Origin: Paenibacillus artemisiicola
Lineage (GTDB): Bacteria > Bacillota > Bacilli > Paenibacillales > Paenibacillaceae
Assembly (NCBI RefSeq): GCF_017652985.1
Contig: NZ_JAGGDJ010000004.1
Coordinates: forward strand, 62,001-126,000
Direction: 5' to 3'
DNA: 64,000 nucleotides
The notes beneath the pieces were generated by a model that was given only the letters and a program-made list of their open reading frames with translations, had not been told where the DNA came from and did not search any database. Positions 48,645 through 57,819 of this stretch are shown one piece after another. Numbering within the stretch: position 1 is the stretch's first letter; each line of letters opens with the position of its first letter. The position numbers and the translations under genes were made by a program.

Positions 48645-51350
48645 CTACAGCGACACGCCCAAGAAGCCGCGGGTGAATTGGAAATCCACGTTGCCCTGCC
48701 GGTAGAGGCGCGGCGTGAACTCGTGCTGCAAGGTCCGCTTGCTCAGTTCGAGGATGCGCGCACCCCATGTCTCCGGATTTCCGTCCAGGAGCAGATCCAA
48801 ATCCTGCGCATACGGCAGCGAATCGGCCGATTCCGGCGCGAGCTGCAGCATCGGAATGAACGGATGCGTCTGCATCGGGCGCCGTCCGGCCAGCGCGAGG
48901 ATCAGCTCGACGCCCGTGCCGCCGAGGCCCGTCGCCGTCTCCACCCAATGCTCGGTCGGCGTCTCCATGACGTGGAAGCCGCGCCGGCGGACTTGCTCGC
49001 CGTAGGCCAGGGAAGGCATGACGCCGGAGCCGGCGAACAATCGGCCGCCGTACGCCTCCGAAGCCAGCAGGCCGCTGTTCTGCGGCACGACGACCACGCC
49101 GCCCGCGCCGATGATCAGCCGAGTCAGCATCGCCAGCTGCTCGCCCGCTTCTTCCGCGACCGGACCGTCGCTCATGAGGCCGACCCGCAGCCCTTCCAGG
49201 CCGACCGTCGCCTTCGCGGCCGGTTCGTCCGCCGCCGCCCGTTCGGCGAACCATTCCTCGACCTTGCGCGTCACGCTCGCGATGCCGCCGTCGAGCTGTA
49301 TGCTGGCGTAGCCGAGCCGGCTCGCGTCCACGCCGGTCTCCTCCATCCGATGGCGCATGAAGTCGTTATGGGTCTTCTCGCAGCCATGCTCGAGCAGCAG
49401 GCAATGCCTCACCATCGGATGCGTCATGTAGCCGATCATCGTGCGCGCGTACAGCTCCTCGGCCTGTCCGCCCGAATTGCCGCAGCCTTCCGTATGCGCC
49501 AGCGCCACGTAGCGCGACACCTCGGGCTGGCCGACGCCCGCTTGATTCAGCCGCTGCGCGATCATCTGGGCGACCTGGCCGGCGCACAGGCTCGTCGGCA
49601 AGATCAAGCCGATGGCATCGCTGGACGTCCCTTCCGCGCTGCGCGTGAAGTCAAACGTGACGTTAGCGGAAGCCGGCGACGAGGCATCCGCCCGGATGGC
49701 GATCGGTTCTCCCGTCGGCGCGGAGGGATGGAGCAGGGCTTCGAGCCGGCTCGCGTCGTTCTGCTGCCAGTTGCGCCAGATCTGCACTTGGGCATGGCCC
49801 GCCTGTTCGCCGACGCTGCGCTGCCCGGAAGCGATGCGAACAGTGTGCTCGAACACCTCTTGGCCGAGCTCCTCCATCGGCGTCCCTTCCAAGTAACGGC
49901 CCGCGTTCACGTCCATATCGCCCGCCAGCAGCCGGAAGCGGGCCGTCGTCGTGACGACCTTGACCGTCGGCACGTACGGGAAGTTGGTGATCGAGCCGTT
50001 GCCCGTCGTGAAGAAAATCAGGTTGCAGCCGGCCGCCACCTGCCCGGCGATGCTCTCGAGGTCGTTGCCGGGGCTGTCCATGAAATAAAAGCCGCCTTCC
50101 GTCATCCGCTCCCCGTATTCCGTGGCGAAGTCGAGCCGGGTGACGGGATCCTTTTTGCGGGCCGCGCCGATGGACTTCAGATAAATGTTATATAGGCCGC
50201 GGTACATATTGCCCCCGGACGGATTGCCTTCCGCGCTCGCCCCGTGCCAGGACGCGCGCTCCTTGAAGCGGTCCGCGAGCGCCAAAAACTTGCGGGCGGT
50301 CTCCACGCTGCTCACCTTCGACAGCACGTACGGTTCCGCTCCGATCAATTCGTCGGTCTCGGCCAAGCTGGCGGCGCCGCCATGGCGCACCAATTCTTCC
50401 GAGAGCCAGCCCAGCAGCGGATTGGCGGAAATGCCGGAAAACGCATCCGAGCCGCCGCACTGCAGGCCGATCTTCAAGTGGCGGATGGATTCCGGCGTGC
50501 GCTCGGTCGCGTTGACCGCCGGCAGCCAGCCGCGCACGATCTCTTCGCCCGCCGCCAAATCCGCTTCGAACCCGCTCCGGAGCGAAAGGAAACGGTGCGG
50601 CACGTCGTCGATCGGATAACGATGCTCCCGCATGTACCGCTCCACCATGGCGTTGGTGACGGGCTCCCGCTCGTAATCCACGACCAGCACCGCGCCGACG
50701 TTGGGGTTGACGATAAATCCGGCGAGCGTCCGCAGCAGCACGTCGAGATTGTTCGGGTTCTCGGTGCCGCCCTCCGTATGGGCCGCCGGGACGATGCCGT
50801 CGATATGGGGATACGATTTCAGGTCCGCTTGCAGACGGGCGGCGAGCTGCTTCACGAAGCTGCCCGTGCGGGAGGTGGCGCCGAGCAGGACCACGTGGTT
50901 GCGCGTGCCCACGCCGCGGGCTTCGCTGCGGCGATAGCCCATGAACGTCCGCGTATCGGGGTAGGACGGCGCCGCCGGAGCGGGCCGGAAGCCGGCTTCG
51001 TCCAGCACGTACGGCGCGACGCGGTCCGCGAAATTCGGCGCCGCCGGCAGCGCGAACTTCAGCTGGCGCACGCCAAGCGCCTCCAATACCGTTTCGTTGA
51101 TGACATATTGGCCGGGCCGAATCGGCAGCAGCGCCGCGCCGAACGGCAATTCCCAAGACAACAGTTCCTCGCCGGCCGCGATCGGCTTCACCGCGAAGCG
51201 GTGGCCCTCCATCACCGTATAATCCAAGGTCATGGTCCCGCCTTCGTGCTCCAAGACAGTGCCGGCGTCGAGCCGGCGAATCGCGACGGCGCAGTTGTCC
51301 CCGGGCAGAGGAAGTCTCGCGACGTCGTCGAACGCGTACTTGGCATTCAT
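48645..51350 (-). CDS. UxaA/GarD-family dehydratase-like protein with duplicated domain
   Basis: A 901-residue protein, nearly twice the usual altronate/galactarate dehydratase length. Residues 1-75 are a SAF domain; 130-540 form a GarD core (GYRRSEARGVGTRNHVVLLG, GLQCGGSDAFSGISANPL, FYFMDSPGNDLESIAGQVAAGCNLI). Residues about 575-740 repeat the middle domain (SDAIGLILPTSLCAGQVAQMI). The first copy reads AHTEGGTENPN where the second has AHTEGCGNSGG, so the Cys is only in the second. It probably dehydrates a sugar acid, but the substrate is open. ATG 51350 has AAGGAG 10 nt upstream. It is a single gene. Confidence 0.85.
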   Translation of the reverse strand: MNAKYAFDDVARLPLPGDNCAVAIRRLDAGTVLEHEGGTMTLDYTVMEGHRFAVKPIAAGEELLSWELPFGAALLPIRPGQYVINETVLEALGVRQLKFALPAAPNFADRVAPYVLDEAGFRPAPAAPSYPDTRTFMGYRRSEARGVGTRNHVVLLGATSRTGSFVKQLAARLQADLKSYPHIDGIVPAAHTEGGTENPNNLDVLLRTLAGFIVNPNVGAVLVVDYEREPVTNAMVERYMREHRYPIDDVPHRFLSLRSGFEADLAAGEEIVRGWLPAVNATERTPESIRHLKIGLQCGGSDAFSGISANPLLGWLSEELVRHGGAASLAETDELIGAEPYVLSKVSSVETARKFLALADRFKERASWHGASAEGNPSGGNMYRGLYNIYLKSIGAARKKDPVTRLDFATEYGERMTEGGFYFMDSPGNDLESIAGQVAAGCNLIFFTTGNGSITNFPYVPTVKVVTTTARFRLLAGDMDVNAGRYLEGTPMEELGQEVFEHTVRIASGQRSVGEQAGHAQVQIWRNWQQNDASRLEALLHPSAPTGEPIAIRADASSPASANVTFDFTRSAEGTSSDAIGLILPTSLCAGQVAQMIAQRLNQAGVGQPEVSRYVALAHTEGCGNSGGQAEELYARTMIGYMTHPMVRHCLLLEHGCEKTHNDFMRHRMEETGVDASRLGYASIQLDGGIASVTRKVEEWFAERAAADEPAAKATVGLEGLRVGLMSDGPVAEEAGEQLAMLTRLIIGAGGVVVVPQNSGLLASEAYGGRLFAGSGVMPSLAYGEQVRRRGFHVMETPTEHWVETATGLGGTGVELILALAGRRPMQTHPFIPMLQLAPESADSLPYAQDLDLLLDGNPETWGARILELSKRTLQHEFTPRLYRQGNVDFQFTRGFLGVSL

Positions 51351-51463
51351 TCCATTCACGCTCCTTGTTGATGACCATTCCGAGATGGCGTTCGGGGTAA
51401 GCGTTTGCAATCTTCCGATCGCGATGTCACCGGTCCCCTGTTAGTTCCGATTATATACCAGGT

Positions 51464-51616
51464 TCACGCGGCGACGATACAGGCATGTCGAGGATTGTTT
51501 CCGGCGTCGGCTTGCCAGAACAAATATTCCACTTTTATCCCGCTGAAACGCCGCTCGCCTAAGGATGAAACTTCGAACGGAATGGAATATAAATTCCGAT
51601 TCTGGATTAGCTGCAT
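51464..51616 (-). CDS. Hypothetical 50-residue protein
   Basis: A short frame, not recognised, starting MQLIQNRNLYSIPFEV and ending at 51464. The reason to list it is a strong GGGAGGG 5 nt before the ATG. It lies between a terminator and uxaA on the same strand, in a stretch poorer in GC than its surroundings, and contains one Cys. It may equally be a chance frame. Confidence 0.35.
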   Translation of the reverse strand: MQLIQNRNLYSIPFEVSSLGERRFSGIKVEYLFWQADAGNNPRHACIVAA

Positions 51617-51640
51617 GAAAACCCTCCCGCCAAACGCGGA

Positions 51641-51679
51641 AAGGGACTCCATTCCGTCTGACGACGGAATGGAATCCCC
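51641..51679 (-). terminator. Hairpin terminator after monooxygenase gene
   Basis: CCATTCCGTC-TGAC-GACGGAATGG, extended by GGGA/TCCC pairs, followed on the minus strand by TTTCC. Confidence 0.65.
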
Positions 51680-51746
51680 TTTGGATACCCTATGGGAAAC
51701 GTCCGGCGATTCGCGCCTTAACCGTTACGGTTGGCTTAACCGCGCT

Positions 51747-52076
51747 TCATGCCTTTGCATGCTCGAACGTTTTGACGACTTCGTACTTGCCGGGCTCGAA
51801 CGCGGCGATCTTCATCGCTTCCTGCAGGTACGGAAGCGGCTTCGGGTCGTCCCGCATCGCCTGGTAATGCTCTTCGCTCTTCCACTGCGCGTACATGGTT
51901 ACTTTCGTTCCGTCCAAGCTGCGGTGGAGGCTGCATGAAATAAACCCGTCCGCGTACCGGACCGACACGTCCGTCGCCGAAATGAGCAGTTCGACCAGGC
52001 GGTCCTGATTCGCGGGTTCGACCGTGAACACGTTGATTAGCGTAAGCACTTGATTATCCGCGGAGATCTGCGTCAT
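51747..52076 (-). CDS. ABM-family (antibiotic biosynthesis monooxygenase) protein
   Basis: A 109-residue ferredoxin-like ABM protein: VLTLINVFTVEPANQDRLVELL at the N-terminus, ADGFISCSLHRSLDGTKVTMYAQWKSEEHYQAM in the middle. Members are small cofactor-free oxygenases or quinol/haem-related enzymes; the Asn of NVFTVEP fits them. It lies 127 nt behind the SDR gene and before a terminator, so the two probably form an operon handling a small aromatic or carbonyl compound. Confidence 0.88.
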   Translation of the reverse strand: MTQISADNQVLTLINVFTVEPANQDRLVELLISATDVSVRYADGFISCSLHRSLDGTKVTMYAQWKSEEHYQAMRDDPKPLPYLQEAMKIAAFEPGKYEVVKTFEHAKA

Positions 52077-52203
52077 CGATGGAACTCCTTCCCGTTATAT
52101 CCGGTTTTGTTGTGGTTCGCTTGGCCGTACGGAACTGCCGCTTGGCTTAGGATGGACGTTCCGCCGGCCGAATATGCGCGGCTTCGCCGTTCAAGGCAAG
52201 GCT

Positions 52204-53088
52204 TCATCCTTGTTCGTTGAACTCGTCGTACATGCGCGTTACGGCCGGATCCAGCGTCTTCGCCGCGAAATCGGTCGAACGGCTGAGCGGCTCCCACCGC
52301 TTCGTTTCGGCCAATTTGCCCGTATCCACGGCATTCGCGATGTCCACGGCGTCGCTGCCGAGCAGGAGGCGGAGCGGCGGATTCGCTTCGTCCGCGATCG
52401 CGAGGATCGCTTGGGCCGCTTTGTCCGGATCGCCGTTCTCCTTGCCGGTCGCGTCGCGCAGATGCTTCAGCAAGCCGCCGACGGTGTCGCGGTACGCTTC
52501 GCCGGGCTCGACGTGCCGCATGGAGGTGCCGGCCCAGTCGGTGCGGAAGCCGCCCGGCTCGATCAGCGTTACCTTCAGGCCGAGCGGAGCGACTTCCTTG
52601 GCCAGCACCTCGGAGAAGCCTTCCACCGCCCACTTCGCCGCCTGGTAAGGCGCGAGGCCCGGCGCGCCCGTGCGGCCGCCGATGGACGAGAATTGGACGA
52701 TGTGGCCGAAGCCCTGCTCCCGCAGCGACGGCAGCGCGGCTTTCGTGACGTTCACGACGCCCCATAAGTTCGTCTCCACTTGCGCGCGGAAGTCGTCCAG
52801 CGACGTTTCTTCGATGGCGGATACGTTGCCGTAACCGGCGTTATTGACCAGGACGTCCAGGCGTCCGAACGTTTCGAACGCGGCATTGACGGCGGCCTCG
52901 GCCTGCTCGTACCGCGTCACGTCCAGCTGCACGACCCGAACCCGGCTGCCGTAGCGTGCCGCCAGGTCGGCGATTTGATCCGTGTTGCGGGCCGTCGCGA
53001 CGAGCCGGTCGCCTTTCGCCAGCACCGCTTCCGCAAGACTTCGTCCGAAACCGCGCGAGCTTCCCGTAATCAGCCATACCTTCGACAT
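52204..53088 (-). CDS. SDR-family oxidoreductase
   Basis: A 294-residue short-chain dehydrogenase: cofactor motif TGSSRGFG at 8-15, NNAG at 82-85, Ser134/135, Tyr148 and Lys152. The basic residues after strand 2 (TARN) suggest NADPH. A C-terminal extension of about 40 residues is typical of this SDR subgroup. The ATG at 53088 has AAGGAGG 9 nt upstream, whereas a frame to 53163 would cover the promoter. It is expressed from a consensus promoter bracketed by two palindromes. Confidence 0.9.
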   Translation of the reverse strand: MSKVWLITGSSRGFGRSLAEAVLAKGDRLVATARNTDQIADLAARYGSRVRVVQLDVTRYEQAEAAVNAAFETFGRLDVLVNNAGYGNVSAIEETSLDDFRAQVETNLWGVVNVTKAALPSLREQGFGHIVQFSSIGGRTGAPGLAPYQAAKWAVEGFSEVLAKEVAPLGLKVTLIEPGGFRTDWAGTSMRHVEPGEAYRDTVGGLLKHLRDATGKENGDPDKAAQAILAIADEANPPLRLLLGSDAVDIANAVDTGKLAETKRWEPLSRSTDFAAKTLDPAVTRMYDEFNEQG

Positions 53089-53113
53089 ATCATGATGCCT
53101 CCTTAAGAATGTT

Positions 53114-53185
53114 TGGAATGTTTGTTCCATAGTCAGTATAGTCCGGTTCTTATCGAGCGTCAAGCTGTTTCGGAATGTTTATTCC
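53114..53185 (-). promoter_or_regulatory. SDR operon promoter with two flanking TetR-type operators
   Basis: Minus strand TTGACG (53158-53163), 17 nt, TATACT (53135-53140). A site TGGAACAAACATTCCA (53114-53129) covers the start and GGAATAAACATTCC (53172-53185) lies just upstream of the -35. They differ at one position in the shared 14 bp and their centres are 57 bp apart. No TetR or MarR gene adjoins them, so the regulator is encoded elsewhere. Confidence 0.75.
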
Positions 53186-53202
53186 ATCCAATCCAAACAA
53201 AT

Positions 53203-53240
53203 AGCCCTCCGGGACGAGCGGTTCCCAGAGGGCCTTCTAT
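53203..53240 (-). terminator. Possible terminator after lipase-like gene
   Basis: GCCCTC-GGG / CCC-GAGGGC stem with a 10-nt loop; only TATTTG follows on the minus strand. Confidence 0.45.
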
Positions 53241-53254
53241 AATAAAAGTCGCGG

Positions 53255-54601
53255 TCACTTCGTCTCGATGAACCTGCAGACGTGATTGGGTCCCGTGAGC
53301 GGAAGCGGCTCCCGGTTCAGCTTCAGCTCGATCAGGGTCGTCGTGAACGGATAGAAAAACTTGACCTCCCGTTCGCCCAGCAAGCCGGATAGATCCAGCT
53401 CGGCCTGCCAGGTTCCTTCGTTCCCTGGCTCCGCCGCCGCCGCGTCCGCGCTCACGTATCCGTAGTACGCGACGAGCGAGGAGCCGGAGGAGGCTATCAC
53501 CTTCAGCGACAGGCTCTGCAGCGACTCGGGGTCCAGTTCGTCCAGATTGACGTGGAAATTCCGCAGGCTGGCGTCGCCGCCATAGGTATGCACGTCCAAA
53601 TCGAACGATTCCAACGCTTCGGCCCGCCCTTGCTTGCGCCTGCCCTCCAATTGAATGAAATAATCCCGAATGGGGTCGCCCCGCTCGTCCCGGGCCCGAA
53701 TGACGAACTGCTGCCATCGGGTCAGCCCGTTCAAGACGTCGCGGGTCCGGCGATCGGCGTCCTTCGTCCAGTCCGCGAGCGCCTGCCCGTCCTCGGCGCC
53801 CAAGGCGGCATGCACCATGTCGACCAGCCCTTCCGTCGGCTTGGACAGGATCGAACCGTGATCCAAGCCCGCGACGGGCACCATCGGAATATCTGCGTTG
53901 CTCCACGCCGAAAAGGCGATTCGCTGCTCCGGCGCGCTCAAAGTCAGGTCCACTTTGATCTTCCGGACGTTCAGCCCGCAGCCCGCCCGGCGCACGGTTC
54001 CGTCCGTCCCCGGCTCGCTGATCAGCTTCTTGATGCCGCCGTATCCCTCGGTCCCGCAGAAAATAAACACGTACAGGGTATCCCCGTGCGGACCATAGTA
54101 CGGCACGCCGCCGAACAAATCTTTTTCGGCCAGGTCCCAAGTAAACCGGCTTCCCAGCTCAAGGGCATCCAGCACAAGGTCGCCGGCCTCGAGAAAATCA
54201 GGCCCCATCTCCTTGCGTCCCTTGAATACGCCGCCCAGCCAGCTTCTGCCCTTATGGGCCAGAGGCGAGCCGAACGTGGCGGGCGCCAGCCCGACCAGAT
54301 GCTTCAGCCGGTCTCGCCGTGTCGCGTACACCGTCAGCCAAGAACGGAGCACGAGCATCCCCGTGGAATGCACGATCGCGTCGAACGGCTCGTCCGCCTT
54401 CAGGCCGATCCGCTCCCGGAGCGCCCGGTCGAACGCCTCGGCAATGTCCGGAATCGTCACCTCGTTGGTCAGCGTCTCGTAGGAACAGACATGCACCGCC
54501 TGCCGGTCATAACCGCGCGCGATCAGCTTATCGACCCACGCGCGAAAGGATTCGCCATTCCCCGAATAGCCGTGTATCAAGACGATTGGACGGCGCGCCA
54601 T
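53255..54601 (-). CDS. Lipase/acyltransferase-like alpha/beta hydrolase
   Basis: A 448-residue protein. RRPIVLIHGYSGNGESFRAWVD (3-25) forms the oxyanion turn and HSTGMLVLRSW (about 92) takes the place of the nucleophile elbow: the usual G-x-S-x-G reads H-S-T-G-M, so Ser would be the nucleophile with relaxed context. A His in LDHGSIL (about 247) may complete the triad. The last 150 residues are beta-rich and not recognised. ATG 54601 has GGGAGGG upstream. There is no signal peptide, so action would be intracellular. It resembles PGAP1/lecithin acyltransferase-type proteins. Confidence 0.75.
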   Translation of the reverse strand: MARRPIVLIHGYSGNGESFRAWVDKLIARGYDRQAVHVCSYETLTNEVTIPDIAEAFDRALRERIGLKADEPFDAIVHSTGMLVLRSWLTVYATRRDRLKHLVGLAPATFGSPLAHKGRSWLGGVFKGRKEMGPDFLEAGDLVLDALELGSRFTWDLAEKDLFGGVPYYGPHGDTLYVFIFCGTEGYGGIKKLISEPGTDGTVRRAGCGLNVRKIKVDLTLSAPEQRIAFSAWSNADIPMVPVAGLDHGSILSKPTEGLVDMVHAALGAEDGQALADWTKDADRRTRDVLNGLTRWQQFVIRARDERGDPIRDYFIQLEGRRKQGRAEALESFDLDVHTYGGDASLRNFHVNLDELDPESLQSLSLKVIASSGSSLVAYYGYVSADAAAAEPGNEGTWQAELDLSGLLGEREVKFFYPFTTTLIELKLNREPLPLTGPNHVCRFIETK

Positions 54602-54867
54602 AGGTACCCTCCCAAGAGGCTTGCCGCCTCTCAAAATATCTTTCCCGCAGGCTATTCGCGAGTCCCCCTACCATTCCCTTCTTCAAGCATGAGATCCAAT
54701 TTATGGATTTTGTAAATTCGATGCGACTAGTTTCACTCACGGGGGCGGGGGGATCTATGCTACCCATTCGTAGACGGACTTGGCCAAATAAGGCTTGATG
54801 ATTGTCCTTCGCTCGTCTACGATCATAGAAGCGGAATACGAATTTTTCCAAAGGCGGGTATGCAATC

Positions 54868-55785
54868 GTGAAGCTGGAACGCTTGTTATCCATCATCTAC
54901 AGGCTGCTGAATCACGAGGTGGTGTCGGCGGCGGAATTGGCGGACAGATACGGCGTCTCGCAACGGACGATCTACCGGGACATCGAGGCGATCTGCGCGG
55001 CGGGCATTCCCGTCGTCTCCTATCAAGGCGCGAACGGCGGCTACGGGATCATGAAAGAATACAAGATGGACAAGAGTCTGCTCGGCTCCGACGACATCGC
55101 CTCCTTGATCACCCTGCTCGACAGCGCGTCGACCGTCTTCCAGGACGAGCGGGCGCAGGAGACGATTCAGCGTCTGAAGACCGTGCAGACCGACAACGGC
55201 CGAGCTCCGAGCCTCCGGATGGATCTCGGCAGCTGGAGAGCCTATGTCGCGCTTCTCCGCGCGATTCGCGCTTCCATAAACGCCGGCCGCGTCGTCCGCT
55301 TCCGGTATATGAACGCCAAGGACGAGCATCAGGACCGGACCGTCGAACCGGTCAGCCTGGTGATGAAGTACGGCACGTGGTACTTGTACGGCTACTGTCG
55401 GACGCGCCGCGACTATCGGGTGTTCAAGCTCACGAGAATGTCGGAGCTGGCCGAGCTGCCCGACGTCTTCGAGCCGCACCCGGAAACCCGCATGGATGAG
55501 ATGTTCCCCGGCGGCGGGTTCGGGCATGAGCAGGTCGAGCATGCCGTCATCCGCTTCGCGGCCGGGTCGTCCGCCCGGGTGCTGGACGAATTTTACGTGG
55601 ACGAGAAGACGTTTCACGAAGACGGGACGCTTACGCTCACCATCGTCGAACCGATCGATGCCGAGTGGCTGATCGAGAAGCTGCTCTGCTTCGGCGAGTA
55701 CGCGGTCGTGCTCGAACCGCCGTCGCTGCGGCAGCGGATGAAAAAGAAAATAGCGGCCATGCTGGGCCGCTACGAGGAAGTATGA
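54868..55785 (+). CDS. YafY/WYL-domain transcriptional regulator
   Basis: A 305-residue regulator: DeoR-type winged helix (SAAELADRYGVSQRTIYRDIEAICAAGIPV, about 20-49) and a WYL domain (VSLVMKYGTWYLYGYCRTRRDYRVFKLTRM, about 163-192) with a C-terminal WCX-like extension. WYL domains sense ligands or nucleic acids. The GTG at 54868 has AAAGGCGGG about 10 nt upstream. The gap before it (54602-54867) shows no gene. It is followed by a hairpin that also contains a TGACA-N6-TGTCA palindrome. Confidence 0.92.
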   Translation: MKLERLLSIIYRLLNHEVVSAAELADRYGVSQRTIYRDIEAICAAGIPVVSYQGANGGYGIMKEYKMDKSLLGSDDIASLITLLDSASTVFQDERAQETIQRLKTVQTDNGRAPSLRMDLGSWRAYVALLRAIRASINAGRVVRFRYMNAKDEHQDRTVEPVSLVMKYGTWYLYGYCRTRRDYRVFKLTRMSELAELPDVFEPHPETRMDEMFPGGGFGHEQVEHAVIRFAAGSSARVLDEFYVDEKTFHEDGTLTLTIVEPIDAEWLIEKLLCFGEYAVVLEPPSLRQRMKKKIAAMLGRYEEV

Positions 55786-55813
55786 CACGCTGCTGTCATA
55801 CTTCTTTTTTTAT
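55778..55813 (+). terminator. Terminator (and possible operator) after WYL gene
   Basis: AAGTATGACA-CGCTGC-TGTCATACTT then C and seven T. The core TGACA-N6-TGTCA recurs upstream of the second WYL gene. Confidence 0.85.
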
Positions 55814-55875
55814 AATGAATCACGTTCGAACGGCTGTCCGTTCAAGTACGGCGACACGAAAGGAACGTGAGGCGC

Positions 55876-56100
55876 ATGATGAATCATCCCTATTGGCACG
55901 AGAAACAGATAGCCTTCAAAAATCGGGAGCTTCGGGAATTCGATAAACACGCGTGGAAATGGACGCAGGCAGCAGCTATACCGAAGAAGCGCTCGTCCTT
56001 ATTCGCGATCCTCCTGCTCCCGCTGCGGGCGTTAGGCATGGCTCCGCAAGCGAAAGAGCCCCCTTCCGGCGAACAGCGGGCGGCGCGGCGGCCCGAGTAA
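55876..56100 (+). CDS. Hypothetical small basic protein
   Basis: A protein of about 74 residues, not recognised. It begins MMNHPYWHEKQIAFKNRELR, is rich in Trp, His and Lys in the first 35 residues, has one hydrophobic stretch (SLFAILLLPLRALGM, about 42-56) and a charged tail. A GAGG lies 3 nt (first ATG) or 6 nt (second ATG) upstream. It follows the WYL gene on the same strand and a TATAAT (55811-55816) lies 60 nt upstream, so separate expression is possible. Confidence 0.55.
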   Translation: MMNHPYWHEKQIAFKNRELREFDKHAWKWTQAAAIPKKRSSLFAILLLPLRALGMAPQAKEPPSGEQRAARRPE

Positions 56101-56190
56101 AGCCACGAACGGAATCGCGGCGCCGCTTGGCTTCAGCTGCCACCTGACCCCGGACCCGACTCCGGACCCGGCTACCGCCGCCACCCGGCA

Positions 56191-57819
56191 TCAGCCGCCG
56201 ACCGGCAGCCAGATGTCGATTCGCGTGCCTTCGCCGACCTTGCTCCGGTAGGCGATGCGGCCATGATACTGCTTGATGATCTTATGGCTGATCATGAGGC
56301 CGAGCCCCGTCCCCTTCTCTTTCAAGCTGTAGAAGGGCTGCCCCAGCCGCTGCAGATGCTCCTCCGGAATGCCGCAGCCTTGATCCTCGATCGAGACGAG
56401 GCACTCCCCGTTCTCCTCCAGCCGTAGGCCGATGCGGATGTCTCCGCCGCCCGGCATGGATTCGATCGCGTTCTTCAAGATATTGAGGAACACCTGCTTT
56501 AATTGATTCGTCGCGCACGTCACCGGAAAATGCTCCCCCCGGTAATCGCGGATGAACGCGATGTTGTGCAATAGCGTCTGCGGCGTCAAGAATTCGAGCG
56601 TTTGCTCGATGACGTCCCTGACGTTCGCGACCGTGTACGCGGCGGCCTGCGGCTTGGCCATCGAGAGCAGCTCGCTCGTAATGATCTCGATGCGTTCCAA
56701 TTCGTCCCGGAGCAGATCGCCGTATTTCATCGCGGGGTTCTCGAGCTTGTACAGATGAAGAAACCCTTTGATCGTCGTCAGCGGATTGCGGATTTCGTGG
56801 GCGATGCCCGCCGCCAGCTCTCCGACGATGGACAGCTTCTCGGACTGCAGCAAGAACGCCTCCGCTTTTTTGCGCTCCGAGATGTCCCGGCTGATAATGA
56901 CGATATGCTCGATCCGTCCGCCTTTCCCCTCGACCGGCTTGCATAGGGAATCGAACGGGATCAGATGCCCGTCCCGGTGCCGGAACCGGATTTCCATCGA
57001 CTGCGCCGTCTTCCGCGCCAGGATGCGGCCGACGGTCTGGTTGAACATCTTCGCGTCCTCGGGGTTGATGACCCGGTTGAGCGTCGCGCAATCCTGCGTC
57101 AGATCGGGATAGCCCAGCACGAAAGCATGCGAAGGCGAGAGATACCGGATCGCGCGGTCGGGATCCAGCACCATAATAAGATCGGACGTATGCTCGGCAA
57201 TGAGCCGGTATTGGTACTCGCTCGCGTTCAGCGACGCTTCCATGTCGCTTCGTTCGGCCATGATCCGGCGCAGCCGCTCATGCGATTCGATCAGCACTCC
57301 GCCCAGCAGGACGCCTAGGATGACGAACCATAAATACTGCACGTGAAAAAGCGGCTTGTTCACCAAAATCCGGAACGTCGCCACGGTACACAAGTACAGC
57401 ACGACGTACGCGCCGGACAGGACCAGGCTCCGCTTGAACGGGGCCAGCCGGCGCCGGGACAAGTACGCGTGCAGCAGGGTGAAGACCGTCATGATGAACA
57501 CCCAGCCGCCGATGGCGGGGAACCAGTTTCCGCTGGTCAGCAATCGGATGGACAAGGCGAACAGCGCGGTAATCAAGCCCGACACCGGGCCGAGATAAGC
57601 AAACGTCAAAATGACGGGGGCATAGCGGATATCGTAAACGTAGCCTTGCTGCTTCACGGCCAGCAGAACGAGCACGATTGCGACGGCGCCTCCGTAGAGG
57701 CCGATCCATATGTGCGGATGCTTCAGCGGCCTGAGATTGATGAACGAGCGGATCACGAACGGCGCGCTGACCAAGAGCGAAAAAATCGAAAGATTCACGA
57801 TGTAGTCAAACAGAAACAA
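56191..57819 (-). CDS. PAS-domain sensor histidine kinase (sporulation-kinase type)
   Basis: A 542-residue kinase. The first 180 residues hold six or more membrane helices of the 5TMR-LYT type (YLGPVSGLITALFALSIRLL). A PAS domain follows (about 195-320, YRLIAEHTSDLIMVLDPDR), then HisKA with the phosphorylated His in ELAAGIAHEIRNPLTTIKGF and an HATPase domain (NILKNAIESMPGGG, DQGCGIP, GTGLGLMISHKI). No receiver or regulator gene adjoins it. Orphan kinases of this build in spore formers feed the Spo0 phosphorelay (KinB/KinC-like). The start is TTG 57819, with GGTGATC upstream. Confidence 0.9.
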   Translation of the reverse strand: MFLFDYIVNLSIFSLLVSAPFVIRSFINLRPLKHPHIWIGLYGGAVAIVLVLLAVKQQGYVYDIRYAPVILTFAYLGPVSGLITALFALSIRLLTSGNWFPAIGGWVFIMTVFTLLHAYLSRRRLAPFKRSLVLSGAYVVLYLCTVATFRILVNKPLFHVQYLWFVILGVLLGGVLIESHERLRRIMAERSDMEASLNASEYQYRLIAEHTSDLIMVLDPDRAIRYLSPSHAFVLGYPDLTQDCATLNRVINPEDAKMFNQTVGRILARKTAQSMEIRFRHRDGHLIPFDSLCKPVEGKGGRIEHIVIISRDISERKKAEAFLLQSEKLSIVGELAAGIAHEIRNPLTTIKGFLHLYKLENPAMKYGDLLRDELERIEIITSELLSMAKPQAAAYTVANVRDVIEQTLEFLTPQTLLHNIAFIRDYRGEHFPVTCATNQLKQVFLNILKNAIESMPGGGDIRIGLRLEENGECLVSIEDQGCGIPEEHLQRLGQPFYSLKEKGTGLGLMISHKIIKQYHGRIAYRSKVGEGTRIDIWLPVGG

